Positions 56,792 to 64,000 of a DNA stretch of 64,000 nucleotides are shown here, piece by piece. The DNA comes from Brumimicrobium glaciale (lineage in GTDB: Bacteria > Bacteroidota > Bacteroidia > Flavobacteriales_D > Crocinitomicaceae). The translations under genes and the position numbers were made by a program. Location of the stretch: NCBI RefSeq assembly GCF_004152935.1, contig NZ_SETE01000009.1, forward strand, positions 51,326 through 115,325, given 5' to 3'. The notes beneath the pieces are model-generated. The model saw only the letters and a program-made list of their open reading frames with translations, searched no databases and was not told the origin of the DNA. Each line of letters starts with the position of its first letter. Position 1 is the stretch's first letter.

Positions 56792-57997
56792 CTAATCCTT
56801 GATAAGTTGGACGAGTTTGTCTGTTACTTTGCTCCATTCATAATTTTTAACGATGAATGACCTTCCGTTTTCAATTATTTCCTGTTTTAATTGAGGATTT
56901 TCTGTTAATCGCTTTATTTGAAATGCGAATTCTTCAGCGCTGTCTGCAATTAAAATCTCTTTCTCTGGAGTTGCGCCCAATGCATTATTTGCCATGCTTG
57001 TCGTAATGCAGGGAACACCTAATGCCATTGATTCGAGCAATTTGTTTTGCAATCCAGTTCCTAAAAACATGGGAGCTATAAATATTTCAGCACTGCGGTA
57101 AGCATTCTTAATGTCATCGACATAACCTGTGATTTCTACTTGATTTGAGGCCAGTTTAATTACTTCCTTAGCTGGATTTGAACCTGCAATTTTAACTTTT
57201 AACTGAGTAGGAAGTAATGGAAGTATTTCATTCACAATAAATTGTGCAGCGGTAACATTCGGTGGATAAGACATGTTGCCAATAAATACTAAATCTACAT
57301 TTTTAGGCTGTGCATTATCAATTTCAAGGAATGAATCATCTACACCATTTGGAACAATCTCAATTTCCGCTCTATTTTTGTGGAAAATGTATTGCTTATC
57401 TTGTTTTGAAATAATTGTATGGTGCTCGAAGTATTCAAAAATAGAATTTTCGTAATTCATCAATCTTTTAAATTCACTTTCGAAAATATATTTCTTCAAC
57501 CATTTTGCATTCATAGATCTCCTTTCAAGTCCTTTTGAAAGTGCGTCCATGTAATCGATAGTTTTTGGACAATCGTGATAGTTTTTTACATATTCAGCTG
57601 CACGAATCAATTGACAATAAATGTGATCTGGTTGAATTTCTGTAAGTAATTTATTGATCTTTAATTGAATAGAATAGTGATGGAAATAGCCTACTTGAAT
57701 AGGTTTTCTACTGAACATTTTTGTACTTGCTCCAATAACTTTTTGAAATATGCTTATTTGAAAAATAGCTATTGATTTACAAAAAGGCCGCAATTCTTCA
57801 ATGTGTTCTTCTTCAACTTTATGTTCCGAAGTACTAATTAAGTGAATTTCAAAATGTTTCGATAATTCTTTAATTTGATGGTATGCACGCAGTTTATCAC
57901 CTTTTTCGAGTGGAAAAGGAAAACGTGAGGTAATCACCACTAATTTTTTATATGTCTTTAAGGAATGCAAGGAGTCTTCTGGTAATTTTTTCTTCAC
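56792..57997 (-). CDS. GT4 family glycosyltransferase
   Basis: A 401-residue GT-B glycosyltransferase. RFPFPLEKGDKLRAYHQIKE gives the N-terminal glycine/lysine loop of GT4 members resembling the exosortase-associated sugar transferases (TIGR03087 type). The donor domain has LVFIGNMSYPPNVTAAQFIV, ITGYVDDIKNAYRSAEIFIA and PMFLGTGLQNKLLESMALGV with the EX7E-like end. The first 17 codons overlap the upstream glycosyltransferase gene (50 bp), so the two are coupled. The sugar and acceptor are unknown; a surface glycan is likely. Confidence 0.88.
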   Translation of the reverse strand: MKKKLPEDSLHSLKTYKKLVVITSRFPFPLEKGDKLRAYHQIKELSKHFEIHLISTSEHKVEEEHIEELRPFCKSIAIFQISIFQKVIGASTKMFSRKPIQVGYFHHYSIQLKINKLLTEIQPDHIYCQLIRAAEYVKNYHDCPKTIDYMDALSKGLERRSMNAKWLKKYIFESEFKRLMNYENSIFEYFEHHTIISKQDKQYIFHKNRAEIEIVPNGVDDSFLEIDNAQPKNVDLVFIGNMSYPPNVTAAQFIVNEILPLLPTQLKVKIAGSNPAKEVIKLASNQVEITGYVDDIKNAYRSAEIFIAPMFLGTGLQNKLLESMALGVPCITTSMANNALGATPEKEILIADSAEEFAFQIKRLTENPQLKQEIIENGRSFIVKNYEWSKVTDKLVQLIKD

Positions 57998-59120
57998 TGT
58001 AATTATTGCGAATATACAATTTGGATTGAGTCCCCAATTTTTTTCTTAACTTTTCATCTAAGTGAAGTTTGTACATTAATTCTCTAAATTCATCTGGATC
58101 GTCAGCAATCAATACTTCCTTATTGTGCGTAATATTCACTCCACGAACACCTTCTGTTGTAGTGACGATAGGTTTTCCCATCGCCATATTCTCTAATAAT
58201 TTTATTTTTAATCCGCTTCCAGATTGCATTGGAATAATACAAATTCCATGTGCTGTAATAAAATCAATTGCATTTTTGATTTCTCCACAATTTTCTACCG
58301 AAGGATGATCAAATTCTCCTTCTTTTAAACTTTTTCCGCCAACATATAAGCGAGTTCCTGTTAATCCTTCTGGAATAACTTTATTGATTAACCACTGCAC
58401 TCCTTCTTGATTCGGCATCCAGTCCATAGCTCCTAAAAAGTAGAAATCAGACTTAGAATAATCAGCCTCTGGAAAATTGGTTTTTACTGAAGTTGGAATA
58501 GCCGTTGTCATTACTTCGGGCTCAAATTGTTGGAAGAATTTTGCATCTTCTTCAGTTATAGAAATTATGCCATTAACTTTTGATAACTCACTTATTTCGA
58601 AAGTCAATAGTTGTTTGGCTAGCTTTTGATAATACCATCTTTTAAGGGTTGAAGAAGAATTTTCTCCCATTCCAGCCCAAATTTGATGTTCAATGTTATG
58701 CGCTCTAACTATTACTTTTACGTCATTGTCCTTGAATATTTGCAAATAGGGAAGGAGATAAATACTTTCGAGAATAGCTATATTGTATTCTCCTTGCTCA
58801 AGTTCTTCTTTTAATTTTTGGGCAACCTTTTTATCGTAAAATCGCGTGACGTTATATGATTTATTGGTCACTAAATGAATCAAAGCGCCTAGTAAATCTG
58901 TTTTAGTATTCACAAAACCAGATAGAATATTCATTCTTTTTATCCAAGATTCCGGATAACTTTCAATATTAAAAGGATGCTTATGAGTATATAAAGTAAA
59001 GTGAGTAACTTCTAAATTTGGACTTGAAAGTAAAGACTTTAAAATACTCGAAATAGCAATGCAACCTCCATCTTTTAATGGGAAGGGTGGTTTATTTGAA
59101 AAGTGAAATACTTTGAGCAT
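57948..59120 (-). CDS. GT4 family glycosyltransferase
   Basis: A 390-residue GT-B glycosyltransferase, a distant paralogue of its downstream neighbour. HFSNKPPFPLKDGGCIAISS is the N-terminal loop, YFLGAMDWMPNQEGVQWLIN the start of the donor domain, and IIPMQSGSGLKIKLLENMAM with KPIVTTTEGVRGVN the sugar-nucleotide site with its EX7E-like motif. Its ATG overlaps the stop of the LptF/G gene (TAATG), and its 3' end overlaps the next glycosyltransferase by 50 bp, so the three genes form one operon concerned with envelope glycans. Confidence 0.9.
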   Translation of the reverse strand: MLKVFHFSNKPPFPLKDGGCIAISSILKSLLSSPNLEVTHFTLYTHKHPFNIESYPESWIKRMNILSGFVNTKTDLLGALIHLVTNKSYNVTRFYDKKVAQKLKEELEQGEYNIAILESIYLLPYLQIFKDNDVKVIVRAHNIEHQIWAGMGENSSSTLKRWYYQKLAKQLLTFEISELSKVNGIISITEEDAKFFQQFEPEVMTTAIPTSVKTNFPEADYSKSDFYFLGAMDWMPNQEGVQWLINKVIPEGLTGTRLYVGGKSLKEGEFDHPSVENCGEIKNAIDFITAHGICIIPMQSGSGLKIKLLENMAMGKPIVTTTEGVRGVNITHNKEVLIADDPDEFRELMYKLHLDEKLRKKLGTQSKLYIRNNYSEEKITRRLLAFLKDI

Positions 59121-60679
59121 TAGTTTTTAATCTTTTTCTTCTTTTTGAATATTTTAGGTAAAACCACAACGCTTCTGTCATTAGCAGCACTTCTCATTAA
59201 TAAAAAAGCCACTGGTGATAGAATAATATTCGGTCCCCACATTCCTAAATAGGGTAAAATGACTCCGTTATTGGCCATTCCGTCTCCAATCGTAATCAAT
59301 ACAAAATAAACCATAAATAACAATGCTGCAATTACTACTGGTGCACCAAATCCGCCACGTTTAACAATTGCACCAAGTGGAGCTCCAACGAAAAATAGAA
59401 CAATAATTGCAAAGGATAAAGCGAATTTACGATGAAATTCAATTTCGAATTTTCGCAATTGACGGTGGCGGTTTTCTTCAATATCTATTTGACCTTCAAG
59501 TCCTTTTATGTTGTTTCTTAACTGAGTTTTCATGTGACTCATGGTGTTTTCCCTTTCCTCATCAGTCATATCATCAAAACGATAAACTGGAATAACGAGT
59601 TGAGCTGAATCTAACTCTTGTTTCTTCTTTTTCTTAATTAACTGTTTTTCAATATCTGCTTTATCAACTATTGTATCGTTTCCTTCCAGTATGAATTTTT
59701 TTCGCCTAAAACGTTCTTCAGCCAACATCATTGTACTGTCAATTACATCGTTGTTAAGATAGTTTATTGCTTGAAAATAGGGGTGCTTTGACTTTGTGTT
59801 AGTCGCTAATACTTCAATTAGTTCATTATAAATAATGCGCATAGAGTCGACTGTTTTATTGATTTGAAACACATTTAGCATTTCATAATCATTCTTAAAC
59901 ATGTCGTCTTTTGTTCGCTGTAATTTAAAACCACTCATGTCCATTTTGTAGGTAGCCGATTTAAAATCAGATTTTCTACTTGGAAAAATTCCTCCTCCTT
60001 TGCTTTTATTCCCTTGAAAGTTTGGAGCACTTCTTAATTCCTCAATCACATCTCCATTAAAGAGTTTGAAAAATAGAAATTCCCCGTTTTCCGATTGATA
60101 AAACTCCCCAGAGTCAGCTCTAATGGTTTTCAATTCACTACTGATCCTGCGGTCGTGAATAATGATATTCTTAAAGCTATTGTCTTTTCCTTCCTTAATT
60201 TTTATGCTAAATCCATCAATTTCCTGGGTATAGGAACCGGGTTTTAGAAAGGAAGTCATTTTCTTTTCTTGAATATCCCATATAATGGAATGCCATTTAT
60301 AATTCGCAATAGGAATTACATAATTGGAAAAGTAAAATGTTCCTACAGCAATTAAAATTACGACTCCTGTTAATGGTCTTAAAATTCGATATATGGAAAG
60401 TCCGCTGGATTTTAAAGCTGTTAATTCATTAGATTCTCCCAAATTTCCCATTACAATCAATGAAGAAAGCAAAATAGCCAATGGAAGCGCTAAAGGCAAG
60501 AGGCTTGCAGATACATAGAACAAAAGTTCGAGAATAATACTTATTTCCAAGCCCTTACCCATCAAGTCATCGATGTATTTCCATAGGAATTGCATAACAA
60601 GCATAAACATGGAAATAAAAAAGGTCGCTAGAAACGGCCCCACAAATGATTTTATGAAAAAAATACTGAGTTTTTTCAT
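59120..60679 (-). CDS. LptF/LptG family permease
   Basis: A 519-residue inner-membrane protein of the YjgP/YjgQ family, part of the Lpt machine that moves lipopolysaccharide out of the inner membrane with the LptB ATPase. Three N-terminal helices (about residues 10-35, 55-80, 100-120) include SLLPLALPLAILLSSLIVMG and the NELTALKSSGLSIYRI coupling segment. A long periplasmic beta-jellyroll domain (about 130-400) has an inserted charged region. Three C-terminal helices follow (415-500) with FVGAPLGAIVKRGGFGAPVV. It starts a three-gene operon with two glycosyltransferases. Length is larger than E. coli LptF because of the periplasmic insert, as is usual in Bacteroidota. Confidence 0.9.
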   Translation of the reverse strand: MKKLSIFFIKSFVGPFLATFFISMFMLVMQFLWKYIDDLMGKGLEISIILELLFYVSASLLPLALPLAILLSSLIVMGNLGESNELTALKSSGLSIYRILRPLTGVVILIAVGTFYFSNYVIPIANYKWHSIIWDIQEKKMTSFLKPGSYTQEIDGFSIKIKEGKDNSFKNIIIHDRRISSELKTIRADSGEFYQSENGEFLFFKLFNGDVIEELRSAPNFQGNKSKGGGIFPSRKSDFKSATYKMDMSGFKLQRTKDDMFKNDYEMLNVFQINKTVDSMRIIYNELIEVLATNTKSKHPYFQAINYLNNDVIDSTMMLAEERFRRKKFILEGNDTIVDKADIEKQLIKKKKKQELDSAQLVIPVYRFDDMTDEERENTMSHMKTQLRNNIKGLEGQIDIEENRHRQLRKFEIEFHRKFALSFAIIVLFFVGAPLGAIVKRGGFGAPVVIAALLFMVYFVLITIGDGMANNGVILPYLGMWGPNIILSPVAFLLMRSAANDRSVVVLPKIFKKKKKIKN

Positions 60680-60864
60680 TCTTTTTATTCAATTGCGAAT
60701 GTACTGAATTAATTTTTATCGGCGCTTAATAAAATCTGCTTATTGATAAATGTTCGCATTCCTATTTTAGAATGGTGATTTTTATAGCAATACCAACACT
60801 GCACTTGTTAATAACTACTCTCTAAGTACTAAAAAAGGATAAATCTTTTTTCCATATTTGTAGT

Positions 60865-63102
60865 ATGAATAACTTTCGTTTGATCGCCATCTTATTAATT
60901 GTACTCAGTTTCTCCGTTAATGGACAAGAGGATTACTTTTTGACACCTCAAAGCAAGGCTTACTTGTATCATACGGTTAGAAAAAGTCCAATTTTAGAAC
61001 AAAATATTGGACGATATATTGTTTATCAAGGGGAGGAAATTACTTTGCCTAATGGAGACATAAATTACGATTCTACAGAACAAAAAATTATAAATCAACC
61101 TGAATTATTGGCTATTTATTCTCACGAAATTAGCCGTTCTCCAAAAGGAATACTTGCGGAATTGTCTAATAAAATGGCACTTTGGGAATTGAATCAATTA
61201 TTACAATCCAACAGAAGTAATAGTTTGATAAAAGATGGTAATGCATTAGACTATGAGCGATTTGAAGAGTTGTTAATGAACGAATTGCCAGAACAAGCAA
61301 AACGTGAAAAGAAAGAGGAAACGGTCATCAATAAAAGAGTAGAAAAATTGACCAATCCTACATTGACTTTTAAAGATAAGGTGGCTATTTTAGATGGCTT
61401 TGGAAGTTGGACAGAAGAAGAAAAGAAACAAGTGATTATTGCTTATAATATTGCAGTAAACAAATGGGTAGCCAATAGAACGCAACAAATTTTCACTCAA
61501 TTAGGAGGTAAAGCAGACTATTTTGAAAATATTTTAACCGCTGCTGGAGATGGTTCAACGACTTCTGGATTATTTGAAGAAAGAGAGAAAGATGAACGTG
61601 GAAGATGGAATAAAGGTTTGCCAAAAGCTGTTGGACTTTTCCCTTATGAACCTTATATAGGGATAAAGCCAGATTCAAAAAAGAAGAAGCCTGAGATTTT
61701 ATCGATGGGACACACCATGCATAGTTTTGAAACTTCTGGAGGCGGAAGAGAAACAAATATTCACCTTGATGTTTGGGGATATAATTCAGAAAAGCAAACC
61801 ACAGTTGTTATTCGAAAAAATGGAGATTATTATCCGCTTTTTGGAGCAAGTAATACACGATTTCTCTCTCCAGATTCTAGTTTTGGCGGTGGAGTAACGT
61901 ATTATTCATTAATAGCCAAAGTAAAACAAGACATTAGCAATCTCGAAGAGAAAATTAGTGGTAAAAGAGGAATCGATTATCAAATTAAAACCTTGGAAGG
62001 GAAGAGAGATGGTTTGAAATTAATAATTGATAAAACGGAGAAGGAACTCAATGACATTCGCTACAGCACTATAATTACGAATCACGAAAAGTACAAAACA
62101 GATTCTAAACGCAAAAAACGAAAGAAAAGACAAGAGAAAGTTGTGCAAAGCTATAATCAACTAAAAAGTATTGAAAGCACAATTAAGAAATTAAAAAAGG
62201 AAAAAGAAGATATTTTATGGGCTAAGTCAGTCGTTAGCGCCAAACTTCAAAAAATGTATGATTTAATAGGAAAGAAATGGGTTCCTTTCAAAGAAGTGGA
62301 TGGATATTTCCTATTCGAAGATTCTACAACATTTAATTTGTTTACGCAAGAATTCGTTTTTCCAGCGACAGATGAAAAAGATAGATTTGATGTTACATTA
62401 CTGGCTATGCCGCTCTCTCACATGAGTAATAATTACGATGAAGTGATGTTGCATATAAATATTACAGATGCTATTCCTTTATATACATCTCAAATTCAAT
62501 TGCGAATCAATGACTTGTTTGACGTAGATAAATTTGAATTAAATCAAGCGTCACTTTTCCATAAACAAGATTCTATAGCAGTTGTAGAGTTTTTTGAAGC
62601 ACTTTTAGACAAGAAAAAGAATTTTAAAATTATTTCACGTGGAGGAGGAGTTGGCAAATTCAAAAATGATAGAGTGGTAATTAACTATACTCCAAATGAA
62701 TTGTCTAATTATCCTGGAATTTCAACTGCCGAACGTCAATCTGCAAGAGAGGATTCCATTTTCAAACAATTAAGAACGACAGAAGTTGTTATTCATATTG
62801 ACAGAGAAATTTTAATGCAAGTCAATAGTTTCACGGATCCAGTAAGAAGTAATTTCAAACCATCAGACGCTGCTCTTCTTTCCTTCATGAATCAAAATAA
62901 ATTCAGCGGAAACCAAATGTTGAGTGCCTACCGTTCGTATACAACATTGAAAACCCTAAAAAGCGAATTGAATATTTTAGCTGGTCAGTACTTGCCAAGA
63001 GAAGAAGCCACTAAGGTGATTGATAGATTGAACAAGGCAATTGATAAATCTAGGATTACGGTTGGCGCGAGTTCTGTGAAGTTTAAGACTTTTGGGGAGT
63101 AG
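60865..63102 (+). CDS. Large secreted protein of unknown function with coiled coil
   Basis: A 745-residue exported protein: signal peptide at residues 1-20 (ending SFSVNGQ), a helical region (55-230), a beta-rich stretch near 250-345 (HTMHSFETSGGGRETNIHLD, VWGYNSEKQTTVVIRKNGDY), a coiled coil at about 355-470 (QIKTLEGKRDGLKLIIDKTE and STIKKLKKEKEDI), and a C-terminal beta/alpha part. I do not recognise a domain. The ATG at 60865 is close to the TATTTG seen 11 bases upstream and matches the signal. It is divergent from the LptF/G gene and not in an operon. The two neighbours give no hint of its role. Confidence 0.75.
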   Translation: MNNFRLIAILLIVLSFSVNGQEDYFLTPQSKAYLYHTVRKSPILEQNIGRYIVYQGEEITLPNGDINYDSTEQKIINQPELLAIYSHEISRSPKGILAELSNKMALWELNQLLQSNRSNSLIKDGNALDYERFEELLMNELPEQAKREKKEETVINKRVEKLTNPTLTFKDKVAILDGFGSWTEEEKKQVIIAYNIAVNKWVANRTQQIFTQLGGKADYFENILTAAGDGSTTSGLFEEREKDERGRWNKGLPKAVGLFPYEPYIGIKPDSKKKKPEILSMGHTMHSFETSGGGRETNIHLDVWGYNSEKQTTVVIRKNGDYYPLFGASNTRFLSPDSSFGGGVTYYSLIAKVKQDISNLEEKISGKRGIDYQIKTLEGKRDGLKLIIDKTEKELNDIRYSTIITNHEKYKTDSKRKKRKKRQEKVVQSYNQLKSIESTIKKLKKEKEDILWAKSVVSAKLQKMYDLIGKKWVPFKEVDGYFLFEDSTTFNLFTQEFVFPATDEKDRFDVTLLAMPLSHMSNNYDEVMLHINITDAIPLYTSQIQLRINDLFDVDKFELNQASLFHKQDSIAVVEFFEALLDKKKNFKIISRGGGVGKFKNDRVVINYTPNELSNYPGISTAERQSAREDSIFKQLRTTEVVIHIDREILMQVNSFTDPVRSNFKPSDAALLSFMNQNKFSGNQMLSAYRSYTTLKTLKSELNILAGQYLPREEATKVIDRLNKAIDKSRITVGASSVKFKTFGE

Positions 63103-63245
63103 GGGGAATGGGTTGTAATTTTAGAATTAGACGTTTAATATACGGTTAATTTATAGTGTAATTTTCCTTTGTTTTGGTAACTATTTGTTTTCAAGTGGAT
63201 TGGGTTTTGGGATATATTTCTTATTTTTGAGATAAATATAGGTTG

Positions 63246-63267
63246 GATATACGCAATTGCGTATATC
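63246..63267. repeat. Perfect 22-bp palindrome
   Basis: The two 11-base halves GATATACGCAA and TTGCGTATATC form an uninterrupted palindrome, 31 bases before the ATG of the gene at 63298. It is followed at 63273-63281 by GTTATGCCC, whose inverse GGGCATAA recurs at 63868-63875 after that gene. Confidence 0.8.
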
Positions 63268-63297
63268 TACCTGTTATGCCCAATTAGAAATTAGAGA

Positions 63298-63858
63298 ATG
63301 CTGATTGAAAATAAAGGAATAAAAACAGACACTTTTCACATACCTCCTTTCGACTTGAACGTTGGTGAGATAGTTGTTTTGTATCTATTCAATGGACAGC
63401 ATTTCTATGAGACAGAGATGTTTCTCAAAGATGTTTTTATTGGTAAAAAGAAAGACGAAAATGTTGTCATACATAAAAAATTAACCTTTGTCGAGCACTT
63501 TATTGAACCTAAAATTAGACGATTTTTTTATCCAGTGACGGTTGGAGAATATTTAAAAAAGAATGCAGATTTGAAAAGTCCATATGCGTCAAAAATTTAT
63601 GAAATTGAATGGATAAACGAAAAGACTAAAGTCAATACGCTCACAGGAAACCCAAGGCGACTGTTGAGTTTATACGCAGCGCTTTCTAAGACAAAAAATA
63701 TAGTGTTTGACGTGGTTGGACAAGACCCGAAAGGAGCTGAAGAAACTTACGAATTGGTTAAAGAAGTCGTGAATAAAGGTGGTGCAGCAATTTTATTAGA
63801 CTGTTTTGAAGATATGAAAAACGACTGCACGAAATATGTTGAACTACAGTGGAATTAA
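63298..63858 (+). CDS. Hypothetical protein in a compact cassette-like unit
   Basis: A 186-residue cytoplasmic protein without signal or membrane segment. It reads as alpha/beta: ETEMFLKDVFIGKKKDENVV, a helix KKLTFVEHFIEPKIRRFF, then NPRRLLSLYAALSKTKNIVF with a following DVVGQDPKGAEETYELVKEV helix and GGAAILLDCF strand. This last part is faintly like the end of a P-loop ATPase (Walker-B and switch area) but lacks a Walker A, so I make no functional claim. The ATG is 16 bp after GTTATGCCC and the stop 9 bp before GGGCATAA, leaving almost no flanking DNA. The gene is complete. Confidence 0.75.
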   Translation: MLIENKGIKTDTFHIPPFDLNVGEIVVLYLFNGQHFYETEMFLKDVFIGKKKDENVVIHKKLTFVEHFIEPKIRRFFYPVTVGEYLKKNADLKSPYASKIYEIEWINEKTKVNTLTGNPRRLLSLYAALSKTKNIVFDVVGQDPKGAEETYELVKEVVNKGGAAILLDCFEDMKNDCTKYVELQWN

Positions 63859-63874
63859 AAATAAAAAGGGCATA

Positions 63875-64000
63875 ATCGAGTAGACGGCTCCGCCAGATAA
63901 ACTGACGGAGTGCGCCTCTCACACCACCGTACGTACGGGTCTCGTATACGGCGGTTCGCATCTTGGTGGATTAAACGACAAATGAAGTTCCAACATTCCA
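63875..64000 (-). mobile_element. Group II intron, 3' end (domains V and VI), leaves window
   Basis: The minus strand shows a domain V-like hairpin (63958-63923): ACCGCCGTA pairs with TACGGTGGT, with an inner TACG/CGTA stem and a two-base CG bulge on the 3' side, followed by GTGAGAGG. Domain VI-like CTCCGTCAG, loop TTTAT, CTGGCGGAG comes next, then CCGTCTACTCGAT, the usual AY-type 3' end. The 3' splice site is placed at 63875 (one base either way). The 5' part and any reverse-transcriptase gene lie outside the window. The downstream exon starts TATGCCC. Confidence 0.75.

Noticed and set aside
63758..63961. 67-residue minus-strand open frame
   Set aside because: It crosses the structured group II intron RNA end and the antisense of the 186-residue gene; such frames over domain V are artefacts.

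Overview
The window reads as a stretch of an AT-rich Bacteroidota chromosome, most likely a Flavobacteriales relative. The signs are a secreted protein ending in a type IX secretion (Por) sorting domain, a TamB gene coupled to a lipoprotein-type TamA (TamL), WG-repeat proteins, a CCDC81-HU/SPOR protein, promoters of the TAnnTTTG type, and almost no Shine-Dalgarno sequences. I see no rRNA or tRNA genes, no CRISPR array and no replication origin. Taxonomy is inferred from gene content only.

Layout. 1-6.7 kb: the 5' end of a PiT-like membrane protein, a hemolysin III family protein, a lone PD-(D/E)XK nuclease, an SdiA-regulated-type beta-propeller, a WG-repeat gene broken by a stop codon, and a secreted HExxH metallopeptidase. 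7-14.4 kb: the tamB-tamL envelope pair. 14.5-20.3 kb: a DMT exporter, two overlapping unknown genes, a dihydrouridine synthase, LemA, an M48 peptidase and a WYL regulator. 20.6-28.3 kb: a vWA surface protein and a WG-repeat protein, converging at a shared terminator with a four-gene minus-strand cluster (MBL hydrolase, SPOR protein, and an O-/N-acyltransferase pair that resembles glycine- or ornithine-lipid synthesis). 28.5-31 kb: a fused alpha/beta E1 2-oxoacid dehydrogenase with a clear promoter. 31.1-32.1 kb: a decayed DUF4160 / DUF2442-HTH module hit by a 200-bp MITE. 32.2-34.5 kb: an unknown secreted protein, a 112-bp duplication and 3-hydroxybutyryl-CoA dehydrogenase. 34.8-38.8 kb: a glycosyltransferase and the full enzyme set for GDP-D-glycero-D-manno-heptose. 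38.8-39.55 kb: a noncoding array of 180-bp tandem repeats with a strong dyad. 39.6-46.4 kb: a NatAB-type ABC exporter, a lipoprotein alpha/beta hydrolase with a truncated paralogue, DUF1456, a PLD-SNase-HhH protein and ComB. 46.8-54.8 kb: a 2229-residue repeat/coiled-coil protein, ApbE and a small membrane protein. 55.5-60.7 kb: RibBA, two glycosyltransferases and an LptF/G permease. 60.9-64 kb: a large unknown secreted protein, then a compact cassette-like gene and the 3' end of a group II intron that leaves the window.

Most of the coding content is housekeeping or envelope related: outer-membrane assembly (TamB/TamL, LptF/G), surface glycans (GDP-heptose, three GT4 enzymes), aminolipids and secreted repeat proteins. 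The accessory signals are small mobile or repetitive elements in intergenic or decaying DNA. The strongest are the MITE that interrupts an HTH gene exactly at a CTAG site, the 180-bp tandem array, and the cassette/group II intron junction at the right edge. I found no clear, complete, undescribed defence or mobile system inside the window.
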